From Triatoma infestans (lineage: Eukaryota; Arthropoda; Insecta; Hemiptera; Reduviidae): DNA of 64,000 nt. A model generated the notes under the pieces. The model did no database searches and was not told the origin of the DNA. It was given only the letters and a program-made list of their open reading frames with translations. The DNA lies in the NCBI GenBank assembly GCA_011037195.1, contig JAAEAF010006829.1, positions 1 to 64,000 on the forward strand, written 5' to 3'. The position numbers were made by a program, and so were the translations under genes. Positions 45,003 through 54,539 of the stretch are shown here, piece after piece. Position 1 is the stretch's first letter. Each line of letters opens with the position of its first letter.

Positions 45003-45358
45003 TTTTTTTTTTTTTTTTGCGCATCGACTGCTCCGGTCATTAGCGCCTCTTACACATTTTTCTTTCTCGATCCGTGGTCACATGAACTGGGATGGCACAT
45101 GTTTATCCTATTTGGCATCCGCACATAATGCCTTGATCAACAAGGTAAGGTGGAGCTATAGGTCATGGTGATACTTTCCACACGTCCCCTCTTATATCAT
45201 CAAGCCAGTCGACGAGGAGGAGTGTGGAATAGTTTGAGCCATCCCTTATCTACTGGAGTATGTACATTTAGGCAAAACAAAAAACATTTTTTATATTTAT
45301 TTGTTGCATTATATCCACATTTTCACATTTTGATTAGTAAGTTATATAATTTATTCTA

Positions 45359-45820
45359 AGGAGGCTATTTAATATACAAGCTAGTTGGGCGTACAGTACT
45401 TTTAACAAATGTTCCTGCACACCCTATAAATTATTAATCCTAAAATTAACTACCTAAACCTAATGGGATTGAAATACTTTTATAAATTTTCTTTCAACCC
45501 CGAGAGCAACCTAATCTAACCATTCATATCAACATTCTCGCCAATAAATACATTCACGCTAATAAATACATACACGCTAATAAATACATTCATATAATAA
45601 ATGCATTCACACTAATAAATACATTTTCGCAATAAATACATTCATACTAAACATCCATACAAGGGGAAAGTACTCGATATTCCTTTCCCCTTTAAAATAA
45701 CTAACCTAATTGGGTGAAGTACTCCATATTCCTTCATCCAACTTACTTAACCTAACTTAACTACCAGTCTAAATACTACTATACACATTAATATTTTTTT
45801 AGATATGTAAATAGCCTCCT
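45359..45820. mobile_element. MITE with 13-bp terminal repeats, carrying tandem repeats and hairpins
   Basis: Perfect inverted ends aggaggctattta / taaatagcctcct with TA at 45357-45358 and 45821-45822 suggest a Tc1/mariner-type MITE of 462 bp. Inside lie six 18-bp tandem units and three hairpin units. No coding capacity. It lies inside the 3' UTR of the LINE on the other strand. Confidence 0.7.
45465..45740. repeat. Three hairpin units flanking an 18-bp tandem array
   Basis: Hairpins: 45465-45500 (gggattgaaa / tttcaaccc), 45661-45692 (aaggggaaag / ctttcccctt, perfect) and 45711-45740 (tgggtgaag / cttcatcca, one G-T). The last two share the 12-nt loop tactcgatattc or tactccatattc although their stems differ. 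Each hairpin is preceded or followed by a taaaattaactacc / aaaataactaacct-type spacer. Six copies of aataaatacattcacgct (45543-45648) separate the first and second. Confidence 0.75.
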
Positions 45821-45935
45821 TATGTAAGGAGAACCTTCTTGGAGAATAGCGCGTTTGTCATGTGGCAGGCCTGCTCTTTCCCTCTGTGTGTGCAGTGCGC
45901 CACCCTTCCAACACGTGCGCCACTGTTAGCCTTTC

Positions 45936-46175
45936 TCAGCAACGAGGGCACCTCGGCCTTCTTTCACCATTAAAGAGATACCCATGTGTCACACGTGTAT
46001 GACCAATCCTTAACCTTGTTAGTACCACTGATTCATGCCACGGGAAATTCTCAACTGTAGCCCTTTGCACACGTGGTTTGATATCTTTGAGTTTTTCATT
46101 TGTGCAATCCCATTGTACTTGCCATTTTCTCCTTACAATATATTTCATATAGGTTTGTAAATCTGTGGGACGCAC
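45936..46175 (-). pseudogene. LINE ORF2 C-terminal region
   Basis: Minus-strand frame includes KYIVRRKWQVQWDCTNEKLK, then VENFPWHESVVLTRLRIGHT and RVTHGYLFNGERRPRCPRC. The R-IGHT..THGYL..GE..P.C..C pattern is the zinc-finger region after RNase H in Jockey/I-group proteins. Confidence 0.8.
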
Positions 46176-46575
46176 AGGAATGACATTCTCAGTACTGTAG
46201 AGGCTGCTTGTTTGGCTGCCTCGTCAGCCCTTTCATTACCGGACACACCAATGTGGCCCGGCACCCAGGCGAATGTCACCCTTTGTCCACGTACGCATAG
46301 TTGGAACAGTGATTTAAAAATATCGATCAGCAATGGATCGTCGAGAATTTATCCCGGAGAGCCTTTAATGCACTCAATGAGTCCGTCTGTATTAATGATT
46401 TGTTACAGTTTTTATCCTCTATAAGTTTTATGGCCTGGCAAATGGCATACATCTCAGCCCTGTATACGGATGCATATTGAGGGAGTGTCCAGCAAAGAGT
46501 AACTCCCTCTGTGTGCACAGCAGTTCCTACACCGTCGCCTATCTTCGACCCGTCTGTGAAGACAGGTCGGAAATC
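46145..46575 (-). pseudogene. LINE RNase H domain, catalytic residues retained, one frameshift
   Basis: In order on the minus strand: VFTDGSKIGDGVGTAVHTEG (first D), ASVYRAEMYAICQAIKLIED (E), LIQTDSLSALKALRDKF (second D), a frame break after STIHC, and RVTFAWVPGHIGVSGNERAD (third D). All four acidic residues of RNase H are present. Confidence 0.85.
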
Positions 46576-47185
46576 ATAGTAAATATTTAGAAGTTCTAAT
46601 AACTTCTGTCTATAAACGAGGGTGGTATTTCCTCTTTTTTATATATTGCCAGGTCCATGCGTTCATGCGGACGCTTGCAGAGGGTAAAGACCAAGGTGGG
46701 AGAGGTGAGAAGCCCCAACCCACCACTTGGCAAAATTGTATTCCCTCCGCATCTAATAACTCTTTAGCTCGGATCCTGAGGGGTCGCGTCCGCGATCGTT
46801 GATGACGGTACTCTTCATCATGTGGGCTCTCGAATATGGTATGAAATAAGGGAACCTCTTCCCCCATATTCCGGCGTGTAGGTTAGGTGAGCTGTTCTTT
46901 TCTAAACTGAGGAGGCAGCATCCCCGACTCTACATAGAGGCTTTGTAGTGGACTAGTCCGGAAGGCGCCTGTGAACATCTAATACCTTCATTATAAATTC
47001 TGTCTAGTAATTTCAGGCGTGACTTGCGCGCAGAGCTATATATTGGCGCTCCATATTCTAATTTGGAACGGGTGAGTGCTTCAAGATTTCTCGCTCCGTT
47101 CCCCATTTATAGCTGCCAAGAAATTTCAAAATGTCGAGGTTTCTCCTTGCTTTTTTATAAGTGTAATCTATATGATCCTGCCAAT

Positions 47186-48291
47186 TTAACTTAGTATCGA
47201 ATATGAGGCCCAGGAAACGGATACTTGTTTTTGGATCAATGTGCCATGCAAGAGCAACATGGGATCACCATGCTCATGTCTCAGTCGACAAAAATGAAGG
47301 CACACTGTCTTAGTTGTAGAGAATTTAAACCCGTTCCTGGAAGCCTCTTCAGCCACTCTGTCTACTGCGTGTTGTAGGGTTTCTTGGACCTCACCAAGAT
47401 CTTTTCCTGAGAGATAAATGGCGAGGTCGTCAACGTACAAAGATACTTGAATAGGCTCTCCTACAACTTCAGCTAGACTATTTACTGCCATCGTGAATAA
47501 TGTTACGCTTAGGACCGACCCTGGTGGTATTCCGTTTTCTAAAACATATTGGTCCGAAAGGATCGACCCACTCTGAACCTTCGCGATTCCAAGAAGCCAC
47601 GGAGGAACCTCGGCAGTTTCCCTCTCAATCCCCACTCGTGACTCTTACGCAGGATCGCATACCTCCAAGTTGTATCATAAGCCTTCTCAAGGTCAAAGAA
47701 CACGGCCTGCACATGCTCTTTACGCAAAAATGCGTTTTGCACTTAGGCCTCAAGGTGGCTCATTTGATCCAACGTGGAACGATACCTGCGAAATCCCGCT
47801 TGATGCTGGCTGTAAAGTCCTCTTGTTTCTAGTATATATACTAGTCTATAATTAATTATAGATTTAAGGACCTTACTCAAACAGGTGGTCAACGAAATAG
47901 GTCTATACCTAGAGGGGTCACTGGGGTCTTTTCCTTCTTTAGGGATCGGTATAATGACTGCTTCTCGCCAACTATCAGGATACTGGCCGGTCTCCCATAT
48001 GCTATTGTACAACCGGAGAAGGCTTTCCTTCTCAGCTGCGTTCAAGTTTCTTATTATAGCATACAGGATCCCATCCAGACCTGGTGCTGTATCTTTGCAC
48101 TTCATTAAAGCATTTTCTAACTCTTGTATGGTTAGCGGTTCATTATACGTCTCATTGATGGCAGTTTCAAAGTCGAGTGGCTGCTGCTCCTCGTCAACTT
48201 TTCGCCGGAGAAATTCCGTAAACCAAGTTGTACCAACTAAATAGATAAGAGCTACAATTTTTGTTTGCAACAATTCTTTGGGAAAATTCAT
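47186..48291 (-). pseudogene. LINE reverse transcriptase domain, broken by a stop and a frameshift
   Basis: N-terminal RT blocks: CKDTAPGLDGILYAIIRNL, SWREAVIIPIPKEGKDPSDP, SRYRPISLTTCLSKVLKSII and AGFRRYRSTLDQ. A TAA at 47743-47745 interrupts the frame. It continues in phase with VQAVFFDLEKAYDTTWRYAI (motif A, first catalytic D). A frameshift near 47560 leads to LENGIPPGSVLSVTLFTMAV (motif B) and VSLYVDDLAIYLSG (motif C, YVDD). Motifs and spacing are those of an I/Jockey-group LINE. Confidence 0.9.
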
Positions 48292-48394
48292 TGTAGTGGG
48301 GTTTTGAGGGAAGAATGACCGTTAGCTTCTTCCTTTTCTAAGCTGCCAATTCCTTAGGTATATTATACGATCCTATCATGTATATAATATTAAT

Positions 48395-48705
48395 TAAAGT
48401 TCAATTTATCGTCAAAATTCCGAGTTTAAAGAAAAACAGATTTATAGAAAGTGCGAATTTACTGTTTCGTTTCGTTTTTATCTGCATAACAAAACAAAAT
48501 TGCAGTAACTTCAAACTTTATATTCCGTTTAGGAACCTCCACCATATCGGTTACTAAAAGTTTTGGCATCAAAACTGCATCAACTGCAAGTGCAACTACT
48601 TTAGTGAATTTTTTTTCTTTTTTTGAGATTTTCTCGATAAAGATATCTACGAATTTCTTGGAACTTGGAATTTTGTATTAACATTCAGGTACATCTTCAC
48701 TCATC
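48395..48705 (+). repeat. Dispersed repeat family C
   Basis: Contains caaaattccgagtttaaag, gcgaatttactg, cttcaaactttatattccg, tttaggaacctcc, gttactaaaagttttggc, aactgcaagtgcaact, gagattttctcgataaag and ttcttggaacttgg. Confidence 0.55.
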
Positions 48706-48708
48706 CTT

Positions 48709-49628
48709 ATGGATGAGCCAATTGGTTGTCTGCAGTCCAAGATGCTCATCGGGGCTCATCCAAGAGCTATTAGTGAGGCGTTGCTGTGTCTTTCACGGAA
48801 CTCTCTCAGCATCTGGTTGGATCCCTTACTGGACTTTGTAGTTTAAGGAGACACCTCTGTGTAATGCCGAATCCCTTTTGTAGAGTCTGTGAGAAAGAGG
48901 AGGGAACACCCATCTATCTTATGGCAAATTGTTTTGGTTGCGAGTTTATAACAGCGCTAAAGGGGATCATGGGAAATGAAATAGCCGACCAACTGGCCAG
49001 GGAGGGAGCGAACACTCCCTTTCTCGGACCGGAACCTGCTCTAGGGGTGGCCAAAAGTATGGTAAGAGCGGCTCTGAGAGACTGGATTCGGAGGGAACAT
49101 AACCGATACTGGAGGCTGAATACTGGAGCGAAACACGGCAAAATGGTTATGCCAGAGCTGTGTGAAAGAAGGACCAGATACATCCTGGGGTTAAGCAGGT
49201 ATCAGATTGCCCTGATAAAGGGCCTGCTTTCTGGGCATGGCAGGTTCAAAAAACATCTGCACAAGGTGGGGTTGGTAGATGTAGAGCCCTTCTGCAGACT
49301 GTGTCAGGAGGAGGAGAAGACGGCCTCTCACCTGCTGTTTGATTGCGTTGCAATCGCTAGACTGAGGTACGAGATCTTCGGCACGTTGAGACCGGAGGAA
49401 ATCGTGCTCCAGGAGGGACTGGTGGGGAAGATTCTGGACCTCATGAGAGTGGGGGGCTTCCGCTACTAGGTTTGAGGGGTTGGCACAATAAGCCTCAATG
49501 GGAGGCTGCGGTGCCTGGGTTCTAGTCCCCCCTAATTCTAATTCTATAACAGCGCTACCCAGTGGGACTTTGGATAGCGTAGCGTTTGGTCTCTCCCTAA
49601 CGACAAATAATAATAAAATAATAACTAA
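48709..49628 (+). mobile_element. LINE 3' end carrying a second, nested LINE 3' end
   Basis: The outer element (48709-48959 and 49558-49628) matches the LINE tail at 23078-23570: catctggttggatcccttac, ttttgtagagtctgtgag, a finger FCRVCEKEEGTPIYLMANC, then ctttggatagcgtag and an AAT-rich end. A second LINE fragment sits inside, bounded by a 13-bp TSD. Confidence 0.85.
48960..49544 (+). mobile_element. Nested 5'-truncated LINE with perfect 13-bp TSD
   Basis: tataacagcgcta occurs at 48947-48959 and 49545-49557, exactly bounding the insert. It encodes the end of RNase H (GIMGNEIADQLAREGA), RAALRDWIRREHNRYWRLN, RRTRYILGLSRYQIALIKGL, LSGHGRFKKHLHKVGL and the finger FCRLCQEEEKTASHLLFDC, ending MRVGGFRY and TAG at 49467-49469. 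The 3' end is a short ctaattctaattc run instead of poly(A). The frame is undamaged, which suggests a young copy. Confidence 0.88.
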
Positions 49629-49639
49629 CTACATTATCC

Positions 49640-50090
49640 AGATGTAGAGTGCTGTAGGGGATTATCGCACTGCGACCTGAAAGATCTACTGTGCCCCCCG
49701 GAGCCTACTCAGTGAATGCCGGCCTCCAAGCAGTGTTCTCTAGCTGCAGACAACACTGCGCATCACCGTAAAGTGAGTTGTGCAGGCCCTAGGAAGAGAA
49801 GAATCTAATTGCAGCATGCTGGATTCGAACCTGGAACTTCCACGTTGCTAGTCCAGCGTGCTACCACTGAGCTAATCCCTTCCTTCTCTCTTGGCTTAGA
49901 CCAATTAACTAGGGACGGAGACCCTAGTATGTGTACTGTGTTTCTCCTTGCCTGTAAAGTGAGAAGTGTATGTAGTTTAAGTGTACTGTGTACTGTTCTG
50001 ACGATGTGCATGGAGTACTTAGCTGTGGTAACCCGTGGGGTCGCTACTCCCCAAGTAACTGCATGCAACAGATACCTCTTGCGGGCAAAC
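49640..50090 (-). mobile_element. Composite SINE (variant B)
   Basis: Same architecture as 35728-36143: on the minus strand cccgcaagaggtatctgttg, tgcatgcagttacttgggg, agtagcgaccccacgggtta, ctagggtctccgtccctagt, the tRNA-like module with ggattagctcagtggtagca and ggttcgaatcc, the family A body and the tail gatctttcaggtcgcagtgc. TSD not certain. Confidence 0.85.
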
Positions 50091-50625
50091 CTATATTATA
50101 GACCGACCACTTTTCAATTATTTTGCAATAAGAGAAAATTGTGTGAGTTTTACATACCACATATTTTTTTTTTTTTTTATTGAGCAAACAGGGTATTTAG
50201 TTGGAAATTAATGACTTTTAAGAGGTATTAATTCATTAAAGTAATCAGGCTAAATCCATTCTATTGTGTTGAACTGTATTTTCATAATAATTTAAATATT
50301 TTACCATAAGTATTGATTTATGGCGGAGTCTCTAAGAGGGGCTGCAACGTTAAACTTTACTCTAAAATGCCGTTTTCCGTGCATTAGGCTACTTCCTATT
50401 TAACATTAATATCCTCAAATTTATTTCTTTAATTTAACCAATTACTTGAAATATTATACCAAAATGTGTAAATCTATTACTTCTATAGAAATATTCGTTC
50501 GCAAAAAATTGACTTCGGAGAATCTGTAATATTTACAAGTTTTATTGGGAATAGATAGTGGCACTATCTGGTTGGGGGGACACATTAAAATCCCAAAGTT
50601 CTAAAAAAAAAAAAAATGAACAAAT
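50091..50625. other. Unassigned DNA
   Basis: T-run at 50165-50179; no gene recognised. Confidence 0.45.
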
Positions 50626-50915
50626 ATAATTTACAGTTTCAGTGATAGCCTGCTTCTTTTTGTGGTCATCGACCGGTTTTGGGCGTTTGCCCATCATCAG
50701 GATGCGTTTGTCAAACAGTGTGCTAACACAGAGTTGCACAGAGCAAATTCAGTTTATACACTGACTGGTCTTTAAATGTTTTTTGTTAAATGCCTAACCA
50801 GGTCAAGAGGGGGAGAGGGATGTTACCTGATTGGGAGAAAAACTGAAGGTTTCGGCCTTAAAGGGCACATTTTTCTCTAAACATGGAAACATCCACATGT
50901 GGGTGTCTATATCTT

Positions 50916-51151
50916 CTTTTTTTTCTAATTTAAGGCGCGTCAACATCTGTGGTCATTGGCACCCAGAGCCTCCTCAGTGCACTGCCGGCCTCCGGACAGT
51001 GTTCTCTCGTTACAGACAACACTGTCCATCACCGGACCGGGAGCTGTAGAGCTCCTAGGAAGAAAAAATCTAAGGGTAGCACAGCTGGTCTCGAACCCGG
51101 GTCCTCCGCGTGGGAGTCCAGTACGCTAACCACTAAGCTAATCCCTTCCTT
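50916..51151 (-). mobile_element. tRNA-derived SINE (family A) with perfect TSD
   Basis: The 13-bp word gtgtctatatctt flanks the insert (50903-50915 and 51152-51164). Minus-sense order is complete: aaggaagggattagcttagt, cgtactggactccc, cgggttcgagacc, gctacccttagattttttct, tcctaggagctc, cagtgttgtctgtaacgaga, ggaggccggcagtgcactga, ggctctgggtgccaatgacc, acagatgttgacgcgcctta. The A-rich tail resembles the LINE end at 45003-45055. A good family A reference copy. Confidence 0.92.
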
Positions 51152-51164
51152 GTGTCTATATCTT

Positions 51165-51540
51165 AAACTACGTTGTATTGAGGAAGATTCACTTTACAAT
51201 TAATTATCCATACTATCGTACTATTATATTTATTTATAACAGCGCGAAATAACACTGTGTCAGCTGTGGGCTGCTGTGAAATAGCCATGACAAGAAATGA
51301 CAAATTACGAGTTGAATGAACGCAAGTGAGTATAGATAAATAAATAATATTTTGTTAAACAAAATAATCAAAACAAAATAAACAAATCTGCAATCAATCT
51401 ATATATGCAGGTTGTTTGACATCACTAATATATTTCGCATTTCACACTTCACCCTTCACACATACCATCCACGCACGCATGTATATTTACATGCCTAAAT
51501 ATAACAAGTCTAAACTGGCTTAATTACAGATATTTTAATT
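51165..51540. other. Interior of foldback copy 4, unassigned
   Basis: Sequence between the nested SINE and the right arm. No motif recognised; a (CA)-rich stretch lies near 51445-51475. Confidence 0.4.
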
Positions 51541-51661
51541 CGTGATGATGGGCGAACGCCCAAAACCGGTCGTTGATCACAAAAAGAAGCAAGCTATCAC
51601 GGAAAATATCTCTGATGCTTTCCAACTCTGCAGAACCAACCACACAAATAATTTACAGTTT

Positions 51662-52105
51662 ATATTAGATTGTTGTAGGGGATTATTGCACTGCGACCTG
51701 AAAGATCTATTGTGTTCCCGGGAGCCTTCGGCAATGCACAGCCGGCCTCCAAGCAGCTTTCTCTAGCTACAGACAACACTGCCCATCACCAGACAGTGAG
51801 TTGTAGAGGCTCCTAGGAAGAAAAAGATCTAAAGGCAGCATACTGGATTCGAACCCGGGACCTCCGCGTTGCTAGTCCAGCATGCTACCACTGAGCTAAT
51901 CCCTTCCTTCTTCTCCCTTGGCTTAGGTCAATTAACTAGGGACGGAGACCCTAGTTTGTGTGCTGTGTTTGTCCTTGTCTGTAAAGTGTAGAGTGTATGT
52001 GATGTACTGTTCAGATGTAGTGCATGGAGTATTGAGCTGCTGGGGTAGCCCGTGGGGTCGCTACTCCCCAAGTAACCGCATGCAACAGGATATCCCTTGC
52101 GGACT
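51662..52105 (-). mobile_element. Composite SINE (variant B) with TSD
   Basis: Bounded by taatttacagtt at 51649-51660 and 52106-52117. Minus-sense begins gtccgcaagggatatcctgt, then tgcatgcggttacttgggg, agtagcgaccccacgggct, ccctagttaattgacctaag, the tRNA-like module with gggttcgaatcc, the family A body and the tail gatctttcaggtcgcagtgc, aataatcccctacaacaatc. Its left TSD copy is also the right TSD of foldback copy 4. Confidence 0.9.
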
Positions 52106-52199
52106 TAATTTACAGTTACCTAACACCGATGTTTAGAATTAATAAAATTGGTTCATTGTGTTAGTGATTTTCAGTAGTTCAGACCAAGTGTGAATCGTG

Positions 52200-52680
52200 T
52201 ATTACGATCGTGTATAATTTTCCAAATTATTTTTTTCACCGGAAATACATATTTTGAGGTCCTCTGAGTGTGAAAAAAAAAAACATGTTTTTAGCGAGTG
52301 TGTCTGTGTGAACAAAATATCTCAGTAAGAGAAAATTCGCAGGAAGCTCCTGAAACTTACCATAAATTATCATTTTTGTATAATATCACCATCATATCTG
52401 GTAATAAGGTTTTAGTCAAAATTCATCAATCCGGAAGTGCGGCTTGATTGAATGTTTTATTTTATTTTTTTTTTGCCAGTGTTTCGCGATTTTATTGAAA
52501 AATCGCTTCAACAAAATTTCCTTAAACTAAGTATACTATCTATACACATAAATGCTTACCAATTTGTTTTGGAGCGATCTTTTGCCCAAGAATATTGCTT
52601 TTTGGTGGTTTTGGAGCAACAGTAGTGTTGAACTTTCCTTTAAAGTAGTAATGTATGCTTCTACTATCTAAACAATATAC
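52200..52680 (+). repeat. Dispersed repeat family C, near complete
   Basis: cgatcgtgtataattttcc, tttttcaccggaaatacata, ttttgaggtcctctgagtg, gcgagtgtgtctgtgtgaac, aaaatatctcag, taatatcaccatcatatctg, aatccggaagtgcggcttg, gtttcgcgattttattgaaa, cttcaacaaaatttcc and ggagcaacagtagtgttg occur in order. This copy and 41205-41530 show the full right end. Confidence 0.6.
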
Positions 52681-52769
52681 AGGTAAATTTAATGTTTTAG
52701 TATATTATATGCATTAATTTTACACATGATACAATTTTAATGTTATGAGCAACAAGTGTAGCTTTTAAT

Positions 52770-52985
52770 AATACTAACAACAACCTTTCGAATCAACAAA
52801 TGTTGTGCGTATCAGAAACATTAAGTTGAAGTCATCTCTGCTATACACGCACTTAATAGCCTTACTCTTAAGATGGATGAAAATACAAAATCGGTTAGAA
52901 AAATCAAAAATATGCATGCGACGACGGATAAAATTCCAGATGTTATCTAGCATTGCCGACTTATTCATATATTCAACAATATAAT
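52770..52985 (+). repeat. Repeat family E, copy 1
   Basis: Matches 60940-61310: ttaagttgaagtcatctctg, atggatgaaaataca, aaatcggttag, atatgcatgcgacgacggat, aaaattccagatgttatcta, gcattgccgacttattcata. The ribozyme-like core is decayed here (ctcttaagatggatg, aaaat in place of gaaac). Confidence 0.6.
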
Positions 52986-53106
52986 ATAAAGATATCTGAT
53001 TAAAAATTATATTTTAATGTTACAAAGACAATAAGGTTAGGATAGGTAATTAAAAATAATAACTGAATTTAAAGATAAATATATACAGAATTATCAACCG
53101 AAAGAT

Positions 53107-53829
53107 ATGGTGGTTAACAAAGACAAGACCAAAGTAATGAGAATAGGAAGGAGAGATGGAGCTGTCGCTGGGAACAGAGTAATAAGATTAGACGGGGAAA
53201 CCCTGGAGCAAGTAAGCTGCTTTAAGTACCTGGGAGCTCACATCCAAGAACATGGGTACATAGACGAGGAAATAAAGGAAAGGATTGGAGCAGCCGGAAG
53301 ATTGTTTAATAGCCTCAGAAGGGGTTTCCTCAAAAAAAAAGAAGTGTCAAAAAGCACAAAGAAAGCCGTCTACAAAAGCACCTTTCTTCCAATTCTGTCG
53401 TACTCATGTGAATCATGGACCCTGACAAAGAAGCATGCCTCACAGATCCAGGCCATGGAAATGAGATATCTGAGGAGAACAGAGGGGAAGTCCAGGACAG
53501 ACAGAATTAGAAATACGACGATCAGGTCTAATTTAGGCGTGAAACCAGCAGTTGAAATAATAGAGCAGCACCAACTGAGATGGTATGGCCACATCAGCAG
53601 GATGCACGACAGCAGGCTGGCAAGGATCACTTTTGAAACCAAGGGAGAAGGCAGACGGCCTAGGGGTCGGCCTAGGAAAACTTGGGAGCAGGCAATTAAG
53701 GACTCTTTTCATACGAGGAAGCTCGACTGGGCGAAACGAAAGCAACTGGTACAAGATAGGGCAAACTGGAGAAAGCTCTATAAAACGGCCTCTCACACTA
53801 CAATTAGTGGTACACGAAATGCAGATTAA
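53107..53829 (+). pseudogene. RTE-like ORF2 C-terminal fragment, open frame
   Basis: A 240-residue frame with NKDKTKVMRIGRRDGAVAGN, GETLEQVSCFKYLGAHIQEH, GAAGRLFNSLRRGFLKK, STFLPILSYSCESWTLTKKH, AMEMRYLRRTEGKSRTDRIR, EIIEQHQLRWYGHISRMHD and RRPRGRPRKTWEQAIKDSF. These are the blocks following the reverse-transcriptase catalytic core in RTE/CR1-like proteins. The catalytic YxDD region is absent. The ATG lies in the duplicated target site, so the start codon is accidental. No stop or frameshift suggests recent arrival. Confidence 0.85.
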
Positions 53830-53840
53830 GTAAAGTAAAG
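53110..53840 (+). mobile_element. 5'-truncated RTE-like LINE with perfect 18-bp TSD
   Basis: tatcaaccgaaagatatg occurs at 53092-53109 and 53841-53858 and bounds a 731-bp insert ending in taaagtaaag units. The short TAAAG-type tail instead of poly(A) and the protein style fit the RTE group. The coding part is open throughout. Confidence 0.9.
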
Positions 53841-53858
53841 TATCAACCGAAAGATATG

Positions 53859-54539
53859 TGTTGATAAAAAGTAATCAGATACAAGTAAAAAAAAAAAAAT
53901 ATACATGTAACATTTAATTCTAAAAACTTCTTATTCTACCAAAGAAAAGTCTACCATTCTACGCAATGTGCAAAGAAAAACTATTTATTTAATAATTAAA
54001 TTACTTTAAACATAATCACTTTATTACTTTATAATAAAATTAATAATTAATATAATTACTTTAATCTTGTAAATATTATATAACAATTAAAATTAAAAAA
54101 ACTAATTATAATTTCAAATTACTATAGAAAATTATTAAGATCCAAACTATTTACAAAAGAGAAGAATTCTTCTTGCATCTCAGATTGGAATAATGAATAT
54201 ATAACTGATTATCAACATTATTTTGTTACAATACCGCTTGAATCATCTTGTGGCAATTTATTTCATAATATGTCGGCATTTCAATATTAAGTGCTTTTCT
54301 AGACTTTATGTGCTTGTCCTGAAGTGGATCTTTGATCATAGAAACAGCTTGATTCATCAATGATCATTTTCCTACATGAGTCAGTTTAAAAGTTAGAAAA
54401 AGCTTTCTAAATTTTAGACGATAGTAAACAATTGGGAAGAACTACTTGTAATAATAGTATCTTCTTCATCTCGTCAACCATTTTCGGTCCCACGCTGTAA
54501 AATAAAATCTGCTTCCCAATTATTTGTTATTTAGGGATT
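53859..54539. other. AT-rich DNA, no gene seen
   Basis: No motif recognised. Confidence 0.5.

Larger units (their letters stand above)
45003..48340 (-). mobile_element. RNase H-bearing LINE (I/Jockey-group), degenerate, 5'-truncated
   Basis: The minus strand carries, in order, reverse transcriptase, RNase H, a C-terminal region, a 3' UTR and a poly(A) tail (T-run at 45003-45018). The last unique bases before the tail read gcgctaatgaccggagcagt then cgatgcgc. The endonuclease and ORF1 are missing, so the copy is 5'-truncated near 48340. Several frameshifts and stops disable it. A MITE at 45359-45820 interrupts the 3' UTR. Confidence 0.85.
50640..51647. mobile_element. Foldback element, family B copy 4, with a nested SINE
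   Basis: Arms at 50640-50760 and 51541-51647; the 14-bp word ataatttacagttt flanks it at 50626-50639 and 51648-51661. The centre (actggtctttaaatg, ccaggtcaagaggggg, attgggagaaaaact, ttaaagggcacatttt) matches the centre of copy 1 in the opposite orientation. The left motif (50667-50704, minus) is CATC, CTGATGA, T, GGGC-AAAC-GCCC, AAAAC, CGGTC, GATG, so it has the classical CTGATGA box but GAAAC has changed to AAAAC. Confidence 0.82.

Noticed and set aside
45543..45648. CRISPR-like array of six 18-bp repeats
   Set aside because: The repeats are contiguous without spacers, diverged, and lie inside a MITE in a eukaryotic genome.
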